Origin: Desulfuromusa sp.
GTDB lineage: Bacteria > Desulfobacterota > Desulfuromonadia > Desulfuromonadales > Geopsychrobacteraceae
NCBI GenBank assembly: GCA_016744595.1
Contig: JADGEB010000003.1
Coordinates: 62,001 to 126,000 of the forward strand
Direction of reading: 5' to 3'
DNA length: 64,000 bases
How positions within the stretch are numbered: the stretch's first letter is position 1; every line of letters begins with the position of its first letter. The translations under genes were made by a program, and so were the position numbers. Below, in pieces: positions 8,823-17,591 of the stretch. The notes under the pieces were generated by a model, which saw only the letters and a program-made list of their open reading frames with translations, did no database searches and was not told the origin of the DNA.

Positions 8823-9632
8823 ATGGGTATGAAGGTTGTAACCGAAACCCAGAATAAGCCAGTTGCAGAATCGACCGCTTCGATTGCAATCATTATCTTG
8901 ATGAATCTTTGGGCTTATCCCATTCTGATCCTCTGGACGCTATTCGGTATTCTCGTTTTTCCGTTACTGTTTGTTCTTGGACGACTTTTTTTGCGCTGGT
9001 CTGCAGATCGTTTAACCCGTTGGTTTATCTGGCTTTATGGGCGTGGCTGGTTTCTATTGATGAGTCCTTTTGTACGGTTCGACCGAGAACAGATGGCGGT
9101 GATTAAAACAGAAACCCCCCACTTGTTCGTTGTCAATCATTTTTCATTTTTTGACACATTCTGCATGGCTCTCCTGCCAGTTCACAATATTATTTTTGCT
9201 GTACGTTCTTGGCCATTTCGCATGCTCTGGTATGGTAGCTTCATGCGTTTAGCTCGATATCTGGATGTTGAGGGAGAACGCTGGGAAGATGTTCTTGATT
9301 CGTGCAAAATAGCTTTTGCTGCCAATGGATCGGTGTTGTTTTTTCCTGAGGGGCATCGCAGTCGAGATGGAAGGCTACAGCGTTTCTATTCCGGAGGATT
9401 CAAGATTGCAATAGCCGCTGGGATACCAGTGATACCACTATGCATCAACGGAACCGACCGCCTGCTCCCTCCCGGGAGAAAACTGATGCGACCCTGTCGA
9501 ATCTGTTTGAAGGCTCTGGAGCCAATTGATACTGGTAACTTCGGCGAGAAGGACGGTCACCTTCGTTTGCGTAAACTGGTGAAAAGTCGAATGGCGAGTT
9601 CTCTTGCTGAGATGCGCGGCGAGGTGGAGTAA
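8823..9632 (+). CDS. Membrane 1-acyl-glycerol-3-phosphate-type acyltransferase (PlsC-like)
   Basis: The protein has 269 residues and hydrophobic N-terminal segments at about residues 20-60. The PlsC catalytic motif NHxxxxD appears as VNHFSFFDTF and the second block as FFPEGHRSRDG. It would transfer an acyl group from ACP or CoA to a hydroxyl on a lipid or glycerol acceptor at the inner membrane. In aryl-polyene and flexirubin clusters such an acyltransferase attaches the aryl polyene to its lipid carrier. The gene lies between ACP1 and the acyl-AMP ligase, whose ATG overlaps its stop. Confidence 0.85.
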   Translation: MGMKVVTETQNKPVAESTASIAIIILMNLWAYPILILWTLFGILVFPLLFVLGRLFLRWSADRLTRWFIWLYGRGWFLLMSPFVRFDREQMAVIKTETPHLFVVNHFSFFDTFCMALLPVHNIIFAVRSWPFRMLWYGSFMRLARYLDVEGERWEDVLDSCKIAFAANGSVLFFPEGHRSRDGRLQRFYSGGFKIAIAAGIPVIPLCINGTDRLLPPGRKLMRPCRICLKALEPIDTGNFGEKDGHLRLRKLVKSRMASSLAEMRGEVE

Positions 9633-10939
9633 TGATGGCGGCTGAACAAGAGAGTCATGTTGTTACTGCTGATGAGGTCACCGCTCAGCAGCTCTCATTG
9701 TTGCAACATCATTTGGGTTACCTTCAGCAGGCTTCCCCTTATTATCAGGAGTTGTTTCAGCAACACGATTTCTCTGTTGTTGAATTCCGTTCGTTTGCAG
9801 ATCTGACAAAATTGCCTTTGACCAGCAAGGCTGATCTGGCAGGGAGTAATCGCAAATTTCTAGCAGTTGCCGAAGAGCAAGTTGTCGATATCTGTCAAAC
9901 CTCTGGAACCACTGGAGCGCCAGTTATAATCTGGCAGACCGAGGCCGATTTACAACGTCTGGCGCGTAATGAACAACTTTCTTTTATGACTGCTGGGATC
10001 ACCCGTTCTGACCGGGTGCTGATTGGTGCTGCCCTCGACCGGGTATTTATGGCCGGTCTTGCTTATTTTCTTGGGCTGCGCCGGATCGGAGCGACCGTAA
10101 TTCGAGCTGGGTCGGGACAGCCGGCACTGGTCGCTGAATTAATTCGCCAGCAGCGACCGAACGTCCTGATTGGGGTACCGAGTCTACTGTTGCTGGTGGC
10201 TCGCCAATTTCAAGAACGTGGAGAAAATCTGGCACAACTGGGGATTGATAAACTGATCTGTATCGGAGAGCCGATACGGAACGAGAATCTCTTACTTTCA
10301 CCGTTGGGAGAGGCCTTGCAGAAAAGCTGGTCTGCACAAGTATTGGGAACTTATGCCAGTACCGAAATGGCAACCTCTTTCGCTGATTGCACCATAGGTT
10401 GTGGCGGACATCTATTGCCCGAATTGATCGTGGTCGAAATTCTTGATGATTTGGGAAATCCGGTTGCTTCTGGAAAAGCTGGAGAAGTTGTCGTGACCCC
10501 ACTAGGAATTAAAGGAACACCGCTGTTGCGTTATCGAACTGGTGATATTGCGCGGTTACATCCTGAACCGTGCCGTTGTGGGAGCCAGGCACCAAGGTTG
10601 GGACCAATTCTCGGGCGCCGGACGCAGATGCTCAAATGTCGTGGTACGACCTTGTTTCCTGCGGCGATAAGTAGTGCGATTCAAGAAATGAGTGCGATAG
10701 AAGGATACTATCTTGAAGTTCACTCTGATTTTGATCTGTCAGATCAATTGCGGGTGGTGGTTGGTTGTCGTGATGTGAGCTTGAGTGCCGCAACGATTGC
10801 CGAATTGATTTCTGCAAAAACCCGGGTGAAACCGGAAGTGATTTTAGTATCTCCAGAAGAGATCAGAAAGAAAACAATCAGGCCGGAGCTACGCAAGCCG
10901 GTGACTTTTTTCGATTGCCGTAAGCGCGGTAGTGAATAG
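9632..10939 (+). CDS. AMP-dependent acyl/aryl ligase (PaaK/ApeH-like)
   Basis: This 435-residue adenylate-forming enzyme has the phosphate loop QTSGTTGAP, the aromatic-stacking motif YASTEM and the hinge region LRYRTGDIARL. It belongs to the phenylacetate-CoA ligase branch, shorter than canonical CoA ligases. A Cys-rich hairpin C-R-C-G follows the hinge, as in PaaK-type enzymes. It should activate a carboxylic acid as acyl-AMP and load it on ACP or CoA. Since the next gene is an aromatic ammonia-lyase, the likely substrate is 4-coumarate or cinnamate, making this the starter-loading ligase. Confidence 0.88.
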   Translation: MMAAEQESHVVTADEVTAQQLSLLQHHLGYLQQASPYYQELFQQHDFSVVEFRSFADLTKLPLTSKADLAGSNRKFLAVAEEQVVDICQTSGTTGAPVIIWQTEADLQRLARNEQLSFMTAGITRSDRVLIGAALDRVFMAGLAYFLGLRRIGATVIRAGSGQPALVAELIRQQRPNVLIGVPSLLLLVARQFQERGENLAQLGIDKLICIGEPIRNENLLLSPLGEALQKSWSAQVLGTYASTEMATSFADCTIGCGGHLLPELIVVEILDDLGNPVASGKAGEVVVTPLGIKGTPLLRYRTGDIARLHPEPCRCGSQAPRLGPILGRRTQMLKCRGTTLFPAAISSAIQEMSAIEGYYLEVHSDFDLSDQLRVVVGCRDVSLSAATIAELISAKTRVKPEVILVSPEEIRKKTIRPELRKPVTFFDCRKRGSE

Positions 10940-10951
10940 GAATAAACCAGA

Positions 10952-12544
10952 ATGAGTAAGCAAAATATTGTTGTTCTCAACGGGAACGATTTGACTATTG
11001 ATGAAATTGTCGCGATTGGTGTTGGTGATAAGCAAGTTGCCCTTGACCCTCAGGCGTTGGAGCGTTGCCGGGCTAGCCGGAAGTTTCTTGAAGATGAGGT
11101 GGCGGCTGAGCGGATTATTTATGGCGTAAATACCTCTTTCGGGCCAATGTGCAATAAGATTATTGACGATGAACAGATTGAAACACTACAGGTTAATCTG
11201 ATTCGCAGTCACGCTGCCGGGTTGGGTGATCCATTGAAAGATTATATCGCCATAGCGGTGATGGTGGTGCGCCTAAATACTCTGGTCAAAGGGTTCAGCG
11301 GGGTACGGATCGAGCTGCTGGAGCATTTGCAGTGGATGATTAACCAGCGGATTGCCGCTTATATCCCTGAATGTGGCAGTGTTGGTGCTTCAGGCGATCT
11401 GATCCATCTTGCCCATCTCTCTCTGTCGATTATTGGTGAAGGAAAGGCTTACTATAATGGTGAGTTGATGCCAGTCGAAGCTGTTTACAAAAAACTGAAT
11501 AGATCACCGTTGCGACTGAGTTTCAAAGAGGGGATTGCGCTGATGAATGGAACCAGTGCAATGACTGCATTGGCAGCGTTTGCATTATTTGGTGCGCGGA
11601 AATTGTTGAATATCAGTTGTATCACTGGTGCTTTCGCAATTGAAATTTTTGGTGGTATCGATGATGCTTTTGATGAAGATCTCCATTTGGTGAAGCCCCA
11701 CCTGGGGCAGTTGGAAATTGCTGAAACAATTCGCAATCTCTACCAGGGGTCGGGAAATATCACCTTGCGCTCGGAAATGCATGAGCTGATTCGCCAACAA
11801 AAAGAGGACGGGCCTGTATTTGAAACCAGTATTAACGTTCAAGATGTTTATTCTGTGCGTTGTACTCCGCAAGTTCTTGCTCCGGTCGCTGAAGCAATCT
11901 CTCAGGCGGTGAGGGTTGTTGAAGTTGAGATCAACTCTTCTAACGACAATCCAATTATTATTCCAGACAAGCAGAAAATTATCCATGGCGGTAACTTTCA
12001 TGGTCAGAGTATCGGTTTCGTCATGGATATGCTCTCCATGGCAATAGCCACTCTTTGCAATATTTCGGAGCGGCGAACCAATAAATATCTCGATAAGAAT
12101 CTCAATGAAGGACTTCCCGAATTTCTTATCCCCGGGACCATTGGGCTGACTATGGGGTTCATGGGAGCACAATATCTGGCGACATCAACGACTGCTGAAA
12201 ACCGGCAATTGGCCAACCCGGTGAGCACTAACTCCATCAGCAGTAACGCATCTAATCAGGATGTTGTCAGCATGGGGACGGTTGCAGCGCGTAAGGCATT
12301 TAAGTCGGTCAGTAATGCAAAACATATCATCACTCTGGAAATTCTGGCCGATTTGCAGGCACTGTCATTTCGTAATGGGGACAAGTTGGGGAACGGGACG
12401 GGACGAATCTACCAGGCACTAAAAGCTGAATTCACCCCATATGATAATTCACGAATTTTTCATGATGATCTGGTTCACTTTCGTAAGTTACTTTTCTCCA
12501 GCCAGCTATTTGATGATTTATCTATTTATTGGGATAACGCATGA
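10952..12544 (+). CDS. MIO aromatic amino acid ammonia-lyase (tyrosine/histidine type)
   Basis: The protein has 530 residues. The MIO prosthetic-group triad is Ala146-Ser147-Gly148 in CGSVGASGDL, and the catalytic Tyr58 loop reads YGVNTSFGPM. The substrate-selectivity region reads NLIRSHAAGLG (Arg85-Ser86-His87). Canonical histidine ammonia-lyases also have Ser-His here, but the combination N-L-I-R-S-H resembles, as I recall it, the tyrosine ammonia-lyase of Flavobacterium johnsoniae, which supplies 4-coumarate for flexirubin. HGGNFHG and NSSNDNPII also match the family. There are no histidine-utilisation genes nearby, whereas the ligase upstream and dehydratase downstream are aryl-polyene genes, so starter supply is the best reading. 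Tyr versus His specificity is inferred. Confidence 0.85.
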   Translation: MSKQNIVVLNGNDLTIDEIVAIGVGDKQVALDPQALERCRASRKFLEDEVAAERIIYGVNTSFGPMCNKIIDDEQIETLQVNLIRSHAAGLGDPLKDYIAIAVMVVRLNTLVKGFSGVRIELLEHLQWMINQRIAAYIPECGSVGASGDLIHLAHLSLSIIGEGKAYYNGELMPVEAVYKKLNRSPLRLSFKEGIALMNGTSAMTALAAFALFGARKLLNISCITGAFAIEIFGGIDDAFDEDLHLVKPHLGQLEIAETIRNLYQGSGNITLRSEMHELIRQQKEDGPVFETSINVQDVYSVRCTPQVLAPVAEAISQAVRVVEVEINSSNDNPIIIPDKQKIIHGGNFHGQSIGFVMDMLSMAIATLCNISERRTNKYLDKNLNEGLPEFLIPGTIGLTMGFMGAQYLATSTTAENRQLANPVSTNSISSNASNQDVVSMGTVAARKAFKSVSNAKHIITLEILADLQALSFRNGDKLGNGTGRIYQALKAEFTPYDNSRIFHDDLVHFRKLLFSSQLFDDLSIYWDNA

Positions 12545-12966
12545 GTCTTTTAACGCTCCCTCTGGCTGCTGAGGAGTTGATCCCACATCGTTTACCGATG
12601 CGATTGGTTGAACAGTTAATCGAAATCGATGGCAAGAATGGGATGGTTGGTGCACAGGTTACAGCAGAGTGCCCACTGGTTGATGTGAGCGGAAAACTTG
12701 AAGATATCGCTTTGATTGAGTTGATCGCTCAAAGTTATGCTGCTCTTAAGGGGTACCTGGACCGCTTGGAAGAGAGACCCGTCCGTCAGGGATTTCTGGT
12801 CGGGATCAAGAAACTGAATTGGCTCGAGACAGTTTTGGCGGGCGAAAAGCTATTGATTAAAATTCGTACGCTGGCAGAATTGGATGACTTTGCTGTTGCC
12901 GAAGGTGAAATTTGGCGCGAAGAGAAATTGGTTGCCAGTGGCGAGATTAAAGTTTGGATTAATTGA
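12541..12966 (+). CDS. Hotdog 3-hydroxyacyl-ACP dehydratase (ApeP-like)
   Basis: This 141-residue protein carries the FabZ-type active-site segment LIPHRLPMRLVEQL, whose His is the catalytic base, followed by a single hotdog fold. In aryl-polyene systems two small dehydratase subunits (ApeI and ApeP) act as a heterodimer to form the trans double bonds. This one is ApeP-like and the gene at 16753 is its probable partner. It overlaps the ammonia-lyase by 4 bp. Confidence 0.82.
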   Translation: MSLLTLPLAAEELIPHRLPMRLVEQLIEIDGKNGMVGAQVTAECPLVDVSGKLEDIALIELIAQSYAALKGYLDRLEERPVRQGFLVGIKKLNWLETVLAGEKLLIKIRTLAELDDFAVAEGEIWREEKLVASGEIKVWIN

Positions 12967-12969
12967 CGA

Positions 12970-13611
12970 ATGTTGAAAAATTTAATTACGAAATATCTCT
13001 TTGTATTATTTCTCTTTTTCGCTTCATCTGGTTATGCAGAAGTGGAGGAGCTAGCGCCGCTGTTGGCAGAGTTGAAGCTGGCAGCAGCACAGACAGAAAC
13101 TTTAACGAGCCAATTTGTTCAAGAAAAATATCTGGAAATTTTTTCTGAAAAACTACTTTCGGAAGGGCGTTTCGTTTACAGCAAGCCAGATCAATTGAGG
13201 TGGGAGCTGCTGACTCCGGTTGCTTCTGGTTTTGTCCTGCGAGGTGATCAGGGGAAACGCTGGAACAGCCTCAGTCAGAAGCGAGAGAACTTCTCGATAA
13301 AATCAGAACCAGTTATGGGAATGATCGCTCAACAATTGCTGGCCTGGGCTCGGGTTGATCTTGATTGGTTGCAGAGCCGCTACCGGATGGAGCTTTCTTC
13401 TGCTGAGCCGGTGACTCTCTACCTGTATCCTCTTGACCAGGGAGAGGCTGCATTTATTGAATATCTACAGATACAGTTTGCCACAGATCGACGCCATGTT
13501 GCTGAGGTGTTGATGGTTGAGCAGGGTGGGGACAGTACCTTGATCCGTTTTGTCGATGTTGAGATCAATCGCGAACTTTCTGCAGATGCTTTCGAGGTGC
13601 CAGAATACTGA
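12970..13611 (+). CDS. LolA-like periplasmic lipoprotein carrier (ApeL-like)
   Basis: The protein has 213 residues and a signal peptide (about 20 residues ending SSGYA). It follows the LolA pattern of an early amphipathic helix, then FVQEKYLEIFSEKLLSEGRF, then KPDQLRWELLTP. LolA chaperones lipoproteins across the periplasm. The aryl-polyene/flexirubin version is thought to carry the lipid-like product to the outer membrane with the MMPL pump. The start at 12970 is supported by the signal peptide. Its last base overlaps the MMPL start, so the two are coupled. Confidence 0.87.
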   Translation: MLKNLITKYLFVLFLFFASSGYAEVEELAPLLAELKLAAAQTETLTSQFVQEKYLEIFSEKLLSEGRFVYSKPDQLRWELLTPVASGFVLRGDQGKRWNSLSQKRENFSIKSEPVMGMIAQQLLAWARVDLDWLQSRYRMELSSAEPVTLYLYPLDQGEAAFIEYLQIQFATDRRHVAEVLMVEQGGDSTLIRFVDVEINRELSADAFEVPEY

Positions 13612-15989
13612 TGGGATTTATCGTTGCCTGCTATCAGAAGTTCCAGCATCGACGTGGTTGGCTAGTTCTGCTGCTCTTGCTGTTGTTAGCTGTTTCAGCC
13701 TGGAACATAGCACAGCTAAAGATAGAAGAGAGTATTTCGGCAATGCTGCCGGATGGAGAATCGCAGGTTGCACACGATTTTCAACTTTTGCAACAGGCTC
13801 CTTTTGCCCGGCAGTTGGTAATTCACCTGACCGCTGCGGCAGAGGTTGATAACAGCGAACTATTGGCTGCAACTGATCGTCTTCGATTGGCACTGCCCGC
13901 TGAATTGTTCAGTAATCCACTTAGCGGACCGGGAAAGATGGCAGCAAGTCCGTTATTGAGTCAGCTGGGCGACTACCTGCCGGCTCTGGTTGATGCTGTT
14001 GATTTGCAGACGATTTCAGAACAGTTAAGCCCGGAGCAAATTGATCGCAGCCTTGCTTCAAATCTGGCGCAGTTGTTACAACCACAGGGGATGGTGCTTA
14101 AAGAAAAAATTCGTCGCGATCCGTTACAGCTGGAGCAATTAGCACTACAAAAATTACGTTATCTGAATCCGATCCCTGAAGTGCGATTGAAAAATGGACA
14201 TTTTCTCAGTCGTGACGGCAGAAGCAGCTTGATTCTTGCTGACACCTCGGTACCGATAACTGATGCAGTTGGTGGCAAAGCGTTACTTGATGCTTTTTCA
14301 GTTGCTTGTCAGCAATTGCCTGCAGGAATCAGTGCAGAATTGATCAGTGGACATCCTTACACCCTAGCCAACGCTGAGACGATTCAGAAGGATATGAAGC
14401 TGGTGTTGCTGGTCTCTGGGATCGGGATTCTTCTGCTGTTTTCTCTTTTTTTGCGTTCATTGCAGGCTCTGGTTGTTTATCTTCTGCCGTTGTTCAGTAT
14501 GGTGGCGGCATTGGTCGTGACGGGGAGCTGGTTTGAAACGGTTTCCGGGATAACGGTTGGTTTTGGTGCAGTGCTTCTCGGGATCACTATCGATTTTGGC
14601 CTGCATGTCTATTTTGCTTTGCGTTATGGCCGCTGTCAGCAGGGACGAGAACAATTATTACGGGGCGTTTCCCGCCCGGTTCTTTTTGGCGGTTTGACCA
14701 GCTTGGCTGCTTTTGCTGTACTGCTGTCTTCAGAATTACCAGGGCAGCGGCAACTGGCAGTCTTCGCTATCGCAGGCATCGTGACTGCATTGTTGTTGGC
14801 ATTGCTATTTTTGCCCCATTTTATCGGTCAAGGGAAGACGGGAGAGCTTTCCTCCAAGTTGCAATTGCGGCGGCATATTTATGATCGCATTCCGATGTTG
14901 CGGTTTGTGACGTTACTGCTTTGGCTGGGCATCGTGGGTTTTGCTGCGGTACAGGCTCAGCATTTGACAATTAATGCTGAACTGCGGCAGCTCAGCTATC
15001 TGCCAGCCAAATTGCAGCAAGCTGAACAGCACCTCGGAGATGTATGGGGTGATATGCGCAGCAGGGCGTTGGTTTTTGCTTCTGGCACAGACCTGGAGAG
15101 CGCATTACAGCTCAATGAGTTAGTTTGGCAACATCTCAAAAGTCAGGGTGCGTTGGAGGATGCCGTTAGTCTGGCTCCCCTACTCCCCTCACAGCAAACC
15201 CAGCAGCAGCGATTGCAGGCTTGGGATGAGTTCTGGCAGCTGCGGCAGGCTACGAGCAGAGATCTGTTACAGCAGAGTGGGCAAAAGTACGGATTTTCTC
15301 CTGCTGCTTTTGCTCCCTTCTGGGAGCGACTCAATCGATCGGCATCGCTGGTTGATCCAGTTCTTATTGAGAATTGGGGCCTTGGGAGGGCTCTGGAAAG
15401 CCTATTGTTGGTGAATGAACAGGGATATCAAGTGCTGACCATGATTCCTGATCAACCTGACCTAATCAGCGCTTTGGATAGTGAGTTTTCTAAATTCCCG
15501 GGAATAAATCTGGTTTCACAGCGCCGTTTCAGTCAGCAACTCAGTTATGAAATTGGCGCTGATTTTGGTCGCTTTATCAGTTTTGCCGGGGTGGCGGTAT
15601 TGGTCTTACTATTGTTGTTATTTCGTCGTTTACCAGAGGTCTTGTTGGCTTTGTTGCCAGTGTTGACCGGCCTGGTGGTGATGTTCGGCGGCATGGGGTG
15701 GCTAGGGTTGGAAATGAACCTGTTCAACGTGGTTGCATCGATCCTGATTATAGGTCTGGGTGTTGACTACGGTATTTTTATGGTTTGTCACGGTCAGCAG
15801 GAGGAAGATTTAGCTTCGTCGCGCGCCATTTTGATTTCCGGTTTGACCACTCTGGTAGGATTTGGTGCTCTGGTTCTGGCCAGACATCCCGCACTGCACT
15901 CAATTGGCTTGACGGTGTTGCTGGGGATCAGTGCTGCGGTACCGACAGCCGTGCTGGTGATTCCAGCCTTTCGACCAAAGAGGCACTGA
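13611..15989 (+). CDS. MMPL/RND-family exporter (ApeM-like)
   Basis: This 792-residue inner-membrane protein has two RND halves. Each has one N-terminal membrane helix, a periplasmic loop of about 200 residues and a five-helix bundle (residues about 260-420 and 640-790). The conserved segments GITIDFGLHVYFALRYG and GLGVDYGIFMVCHG contain the membrane Asp used for proton coupling. The protein resembles the hydrophobe/amphiphile exporters of aryl-polyene and hopanoid clusters. Together with the LolA-like and DUF3261 genes on either side it should move the finished lipid out of the inner membrane. Confidence 0.9.
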   Translation: MGFIVACYQKFQHRRGWLVLLLLLLLAVSAWNIAQLKIEESISAMLPDGESQVAHDFQLLQQAPFARQLVIHLTAAAEVDNSELLAATDRLRLALPAELFSNPLSGPGKMAASPLLSQLGDYLPALVDAVDLQTISEQLSPEQIDRSLASNLAQLLQPQGMVLKEKIRRDPLQLEQLALQKLRYLNPIPEVRLKNGHFLSRDGRSSLILADTSVPITDAVGGKALLDAFSVACQQLPAGISAELISGHPYTLANAETIQKDMKLVLLVSGIGILLLFSLFLRSLQALVVYLLPLFSMVAALVVTGSWFETVSGITVGFGAVLLGITIDFGLHVYFALRYGRCQQGREQLLRGVSRPVLFGGLTSLAAFAVLLSSELPGQRQLAVFAIAGIVTALLLALLFLPHFIGQGKTGELSSKLQLRRHIYDRIPMLRFVTLLLWLGIVGFAAVQAQHLTINAELRQLSYLPAKLQQAEQHLGDVWGDMRSRALVFASGTDLESALQLNELVWQHLKSQGALEDAVSLAPLLPSQQTQQQRLQAWDEFWQLRQATSRDLLQQSGQKYGFSPAAFAPFWERLNRSASLVDPVLIENWGLGRALESLLLVNEQGYQVLTMIPDQPDLISALDSEFSKFPGINLVSQRRFSQQLSYEIGADFGRFISFAGVAVLVLLLLLFRRLPEVLLALLPVLTGLVVMFGGMGWLGLEMNLFNVVASILIIGLGVDYGIFMVCHGQQEEDLASSRAILISGLTTLVGFGALVLARHPALHSIGLTVLLGISAAVPTAVLVIPAFRPKRH

Positions 15990-16756
15990 TGATGGTGTCG
16001 CAAAAAGTCCGCCCACCTGCGTTGCAGCGGATATTCAAGACTTCGACAGATAACATGTGTACCTTCACCCTTGAACAACCACTACTCCTTAGGGTGCGAG
16101 CCTGTTTTTTTGTGTTGTTACTGGGGGTGATTTCTTGTGTGCCAGCGACTCCGCCGCAACAATTACCAGATAACTGTCGAGCGGATGCAGCGGCAGCACA
16201 GCTGTTGGCGGAAAATTGGTTGAATCAGCCAGGAATCTGGCGGTTGCGACAGGCAACACTATTAGAGATTGGGCGTAAGAAAATTCCTCTTGAGGGATTT
16301 TTGCGTCTCGATCTGACCCAGAGTGAAGCTCGCCTGGTAGCGATGAATGAGATGGGAGTGGTACTGTTTGATTTGTTGGTTACGGCAGGTGATCAGCAAC
16401 TGAAGCGCGCAGTCCCGCAGCTACAACATGTCAATGGACTTTCTGTCGGGATAGCACAGAGCTTACGGCAAATTTTTCTACAGCAGCAACCACAGGTTGG
16501 TGATCAGCTCGAAAACCGTGGTAATATTCAGCGCTTTTGGCAGGGACTTCCCGGTGGCAGCGTTGCTTTTAGCTACGATTGCCAGAAAAATTTACGCAAT
16601 GTTCGTTTTGAGGCTGATGGAGGTGACTGGCGGGTTGCTTATGACCAGTATCGCCAGTTTGGAGCAAGCCGTCTTCCTGAGCAGATCATCATGAATGACT
16701 ACCGGCATGGAGTTAAATTGTCACTCTGGATACGTGAGGTCAAGAAGGAATTATGA
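15989..16756 (+). CDS. DUF3261-type lipoprotein (ApeN-like)
   Basis: The ATG at 15989 overlaps the MMPL stop (TGATG). An alternative ATG at 16055 would place the signal sequence right at the N terminus. In either case a hydrophobic helix ends in the lipobox GVISC, so the protein is a lipoprotein. The mature part, about 210 residues, follows the DUF3261 pattern: a LolB-like beta fold with N-W-L...G-I-W-R-L-R-Q and FLRLDL strands. Position between MMPL and the second dehydratase is the same as in aryl-polyene clusters. It is probably an outer-membrane receiver for the LolA-delivered product. The longer in-frame extension upstream lies inside the MMPL gene and is rejected. Confidence 0.75.
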   Translation: MMVSQKVRPPALQRIFKTSTDNMCTFTLEQPLLLRVRACFFVLLLGVISCVPATPPQQLPDNCRADAAAAQLLAENWLNQPGIWRLRQATLLEIGRKKIPLEGFLRLDLTQSEARLVAMNEMGVVLFDLLVTAGDQQLKRAVPQLQHVNGLSVGIAQSLRQIFLQQQPQVGDQLENRGNIQRFWQGLPGGSVAFSYDCQKNLRNVRFEADGGDWRVAYDQYRQFGASRLPEQIIMNDYRHGVKLSLWIREVKKEL

Positions 16757-17133
16757 ACAGAATGAGAGCAGCACTCAAAGCGGCTGCATTGGCTCCGCCA
16801 CAGATTTCAGAAATGACAGCAGAACAAAGCTTCTGTTTTGATCAGAACTTTATTGGTTTTGCCGGCCATTTTCCTGAGTATCCGATTCTCCCTGCGGTAT
16901 TACAGGTTCTGCTGGCACAGACGCTGGCAGAAAAAGTTATGGGTTTACGTTTATCGGTTCGTTCTTTAATCCGGGCTAAATTTGTTCAACAGTTACGCCC
17001 AGAAGATCAGATCGACGTTTGTCTCAGCTGCCGGGAAAAGGATGGATCTTTGCATTGCTCCAGTGAACTGCAGGTTGCTGGCCAACGTGCTGCTAGTTTT
17101 ACTCTGATATTAGGTAAAGGAACAGCACAATGA
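16753..17133 (+). CDS. Hotdog dehydratase (FabA/ApeI-like)
   Basis: This 126-residue hotdog protein has the central FabA/ApeI motif AGHFPEYPILPAVLQV, in which G-H-F-P-x2-P-I-x-P carries the active-site His. It probably pairs with the product of the gene at 12541 as an ApeI:ApeP dehydratase. It is coupled by 4-bp overlaps to both the DUF3261 gene before it and the thioesterase after it. Confidence 0.85.
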   Translation: MNRMRAALKAAALAPPQISEMTAEQSFCFDQNFIGFAGHFPEYPILPAVLQVLLAQTLAEKVMGLRLSVRSLIRAKFVQQLRPEDQIDVCLSCREKDGSLHCSSELQVAGQRAASFTLILGKGTAQ

Positions 17134-17591
17134 AAAAAAATTACTTTCGGCCACAGGATGGTGCTCCAGAGCCTTTACGCTGTAGCGTTGATCGAGTGGT
17201 ACGTTTTGAAGAGGTCGATGCTCTGGCGATTGTCTGGCACGGTCGTTATCCCAGTTATTTTGAAGATGGCCGGGTGTTGCTTGGAGAAAAATATGGTCTA
17301 GGCTATATGGATTTTTATCGACAGGGGGTGATCGCACCGATCAAACAGATGCATGTTGACTATAAACTACCATTACGTTTTGGTGAACCATTTACAATCG
17401 AGGCGATCTTGCACTGGAGCGATGCCACTCGACTGAACCATGAATTCATTCTGCGCAATAGCGACGGAGACGTGACAACCACAGGTTATTCGGTGCAACT
17501 GTTGATGGATCAGGAACAGAATGTTTTGATGCTGCCACCACCATTTTATGAGGAATTTCGCCAGCGTTGGCTGTCAGGGAAATTGTTGTGA
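17130..17591 (+). CDS. 4HBT-family acyl thioesterase (ApeK-like)
   Basis: This 153-residue hotdog thioesterase of the YbgC/4-hydroxybenzoyl-CoA type has the signature EVDALAIVWHGRYPSYFEDGR, with the catalytic Asp and the W-H-x2-Y pattern. It hydrolyses acyl thioesters and would release or edit ACP-bound chains. Aryl-polyene clusters carry an equivalent (ApeK). It overlaps its neighbours on both sides. Confidence 0.87.
   Translation: MKKNYFRPQDGAPEPLRCSVDRVVRFEEVDALAIVWHGRYPSYFEDGRVLLGEKYGLGYMDFYRQGVIAPIKQMHVDYKLPLRFGEPFTIEAILHWSDATRLNHEFILRNSDGDVTTTGYSVQLLMDQEQNVLMLPPPFYEEFRQRWLSGKLL

Noticed and set aside
15785-15988. Upstream extension of the DUF3261 lipoprotein frame
   Set aside because: It lies wholly inside the MMPL gene; the overlapping ATG at 15989 gives a normal lipoprotein.
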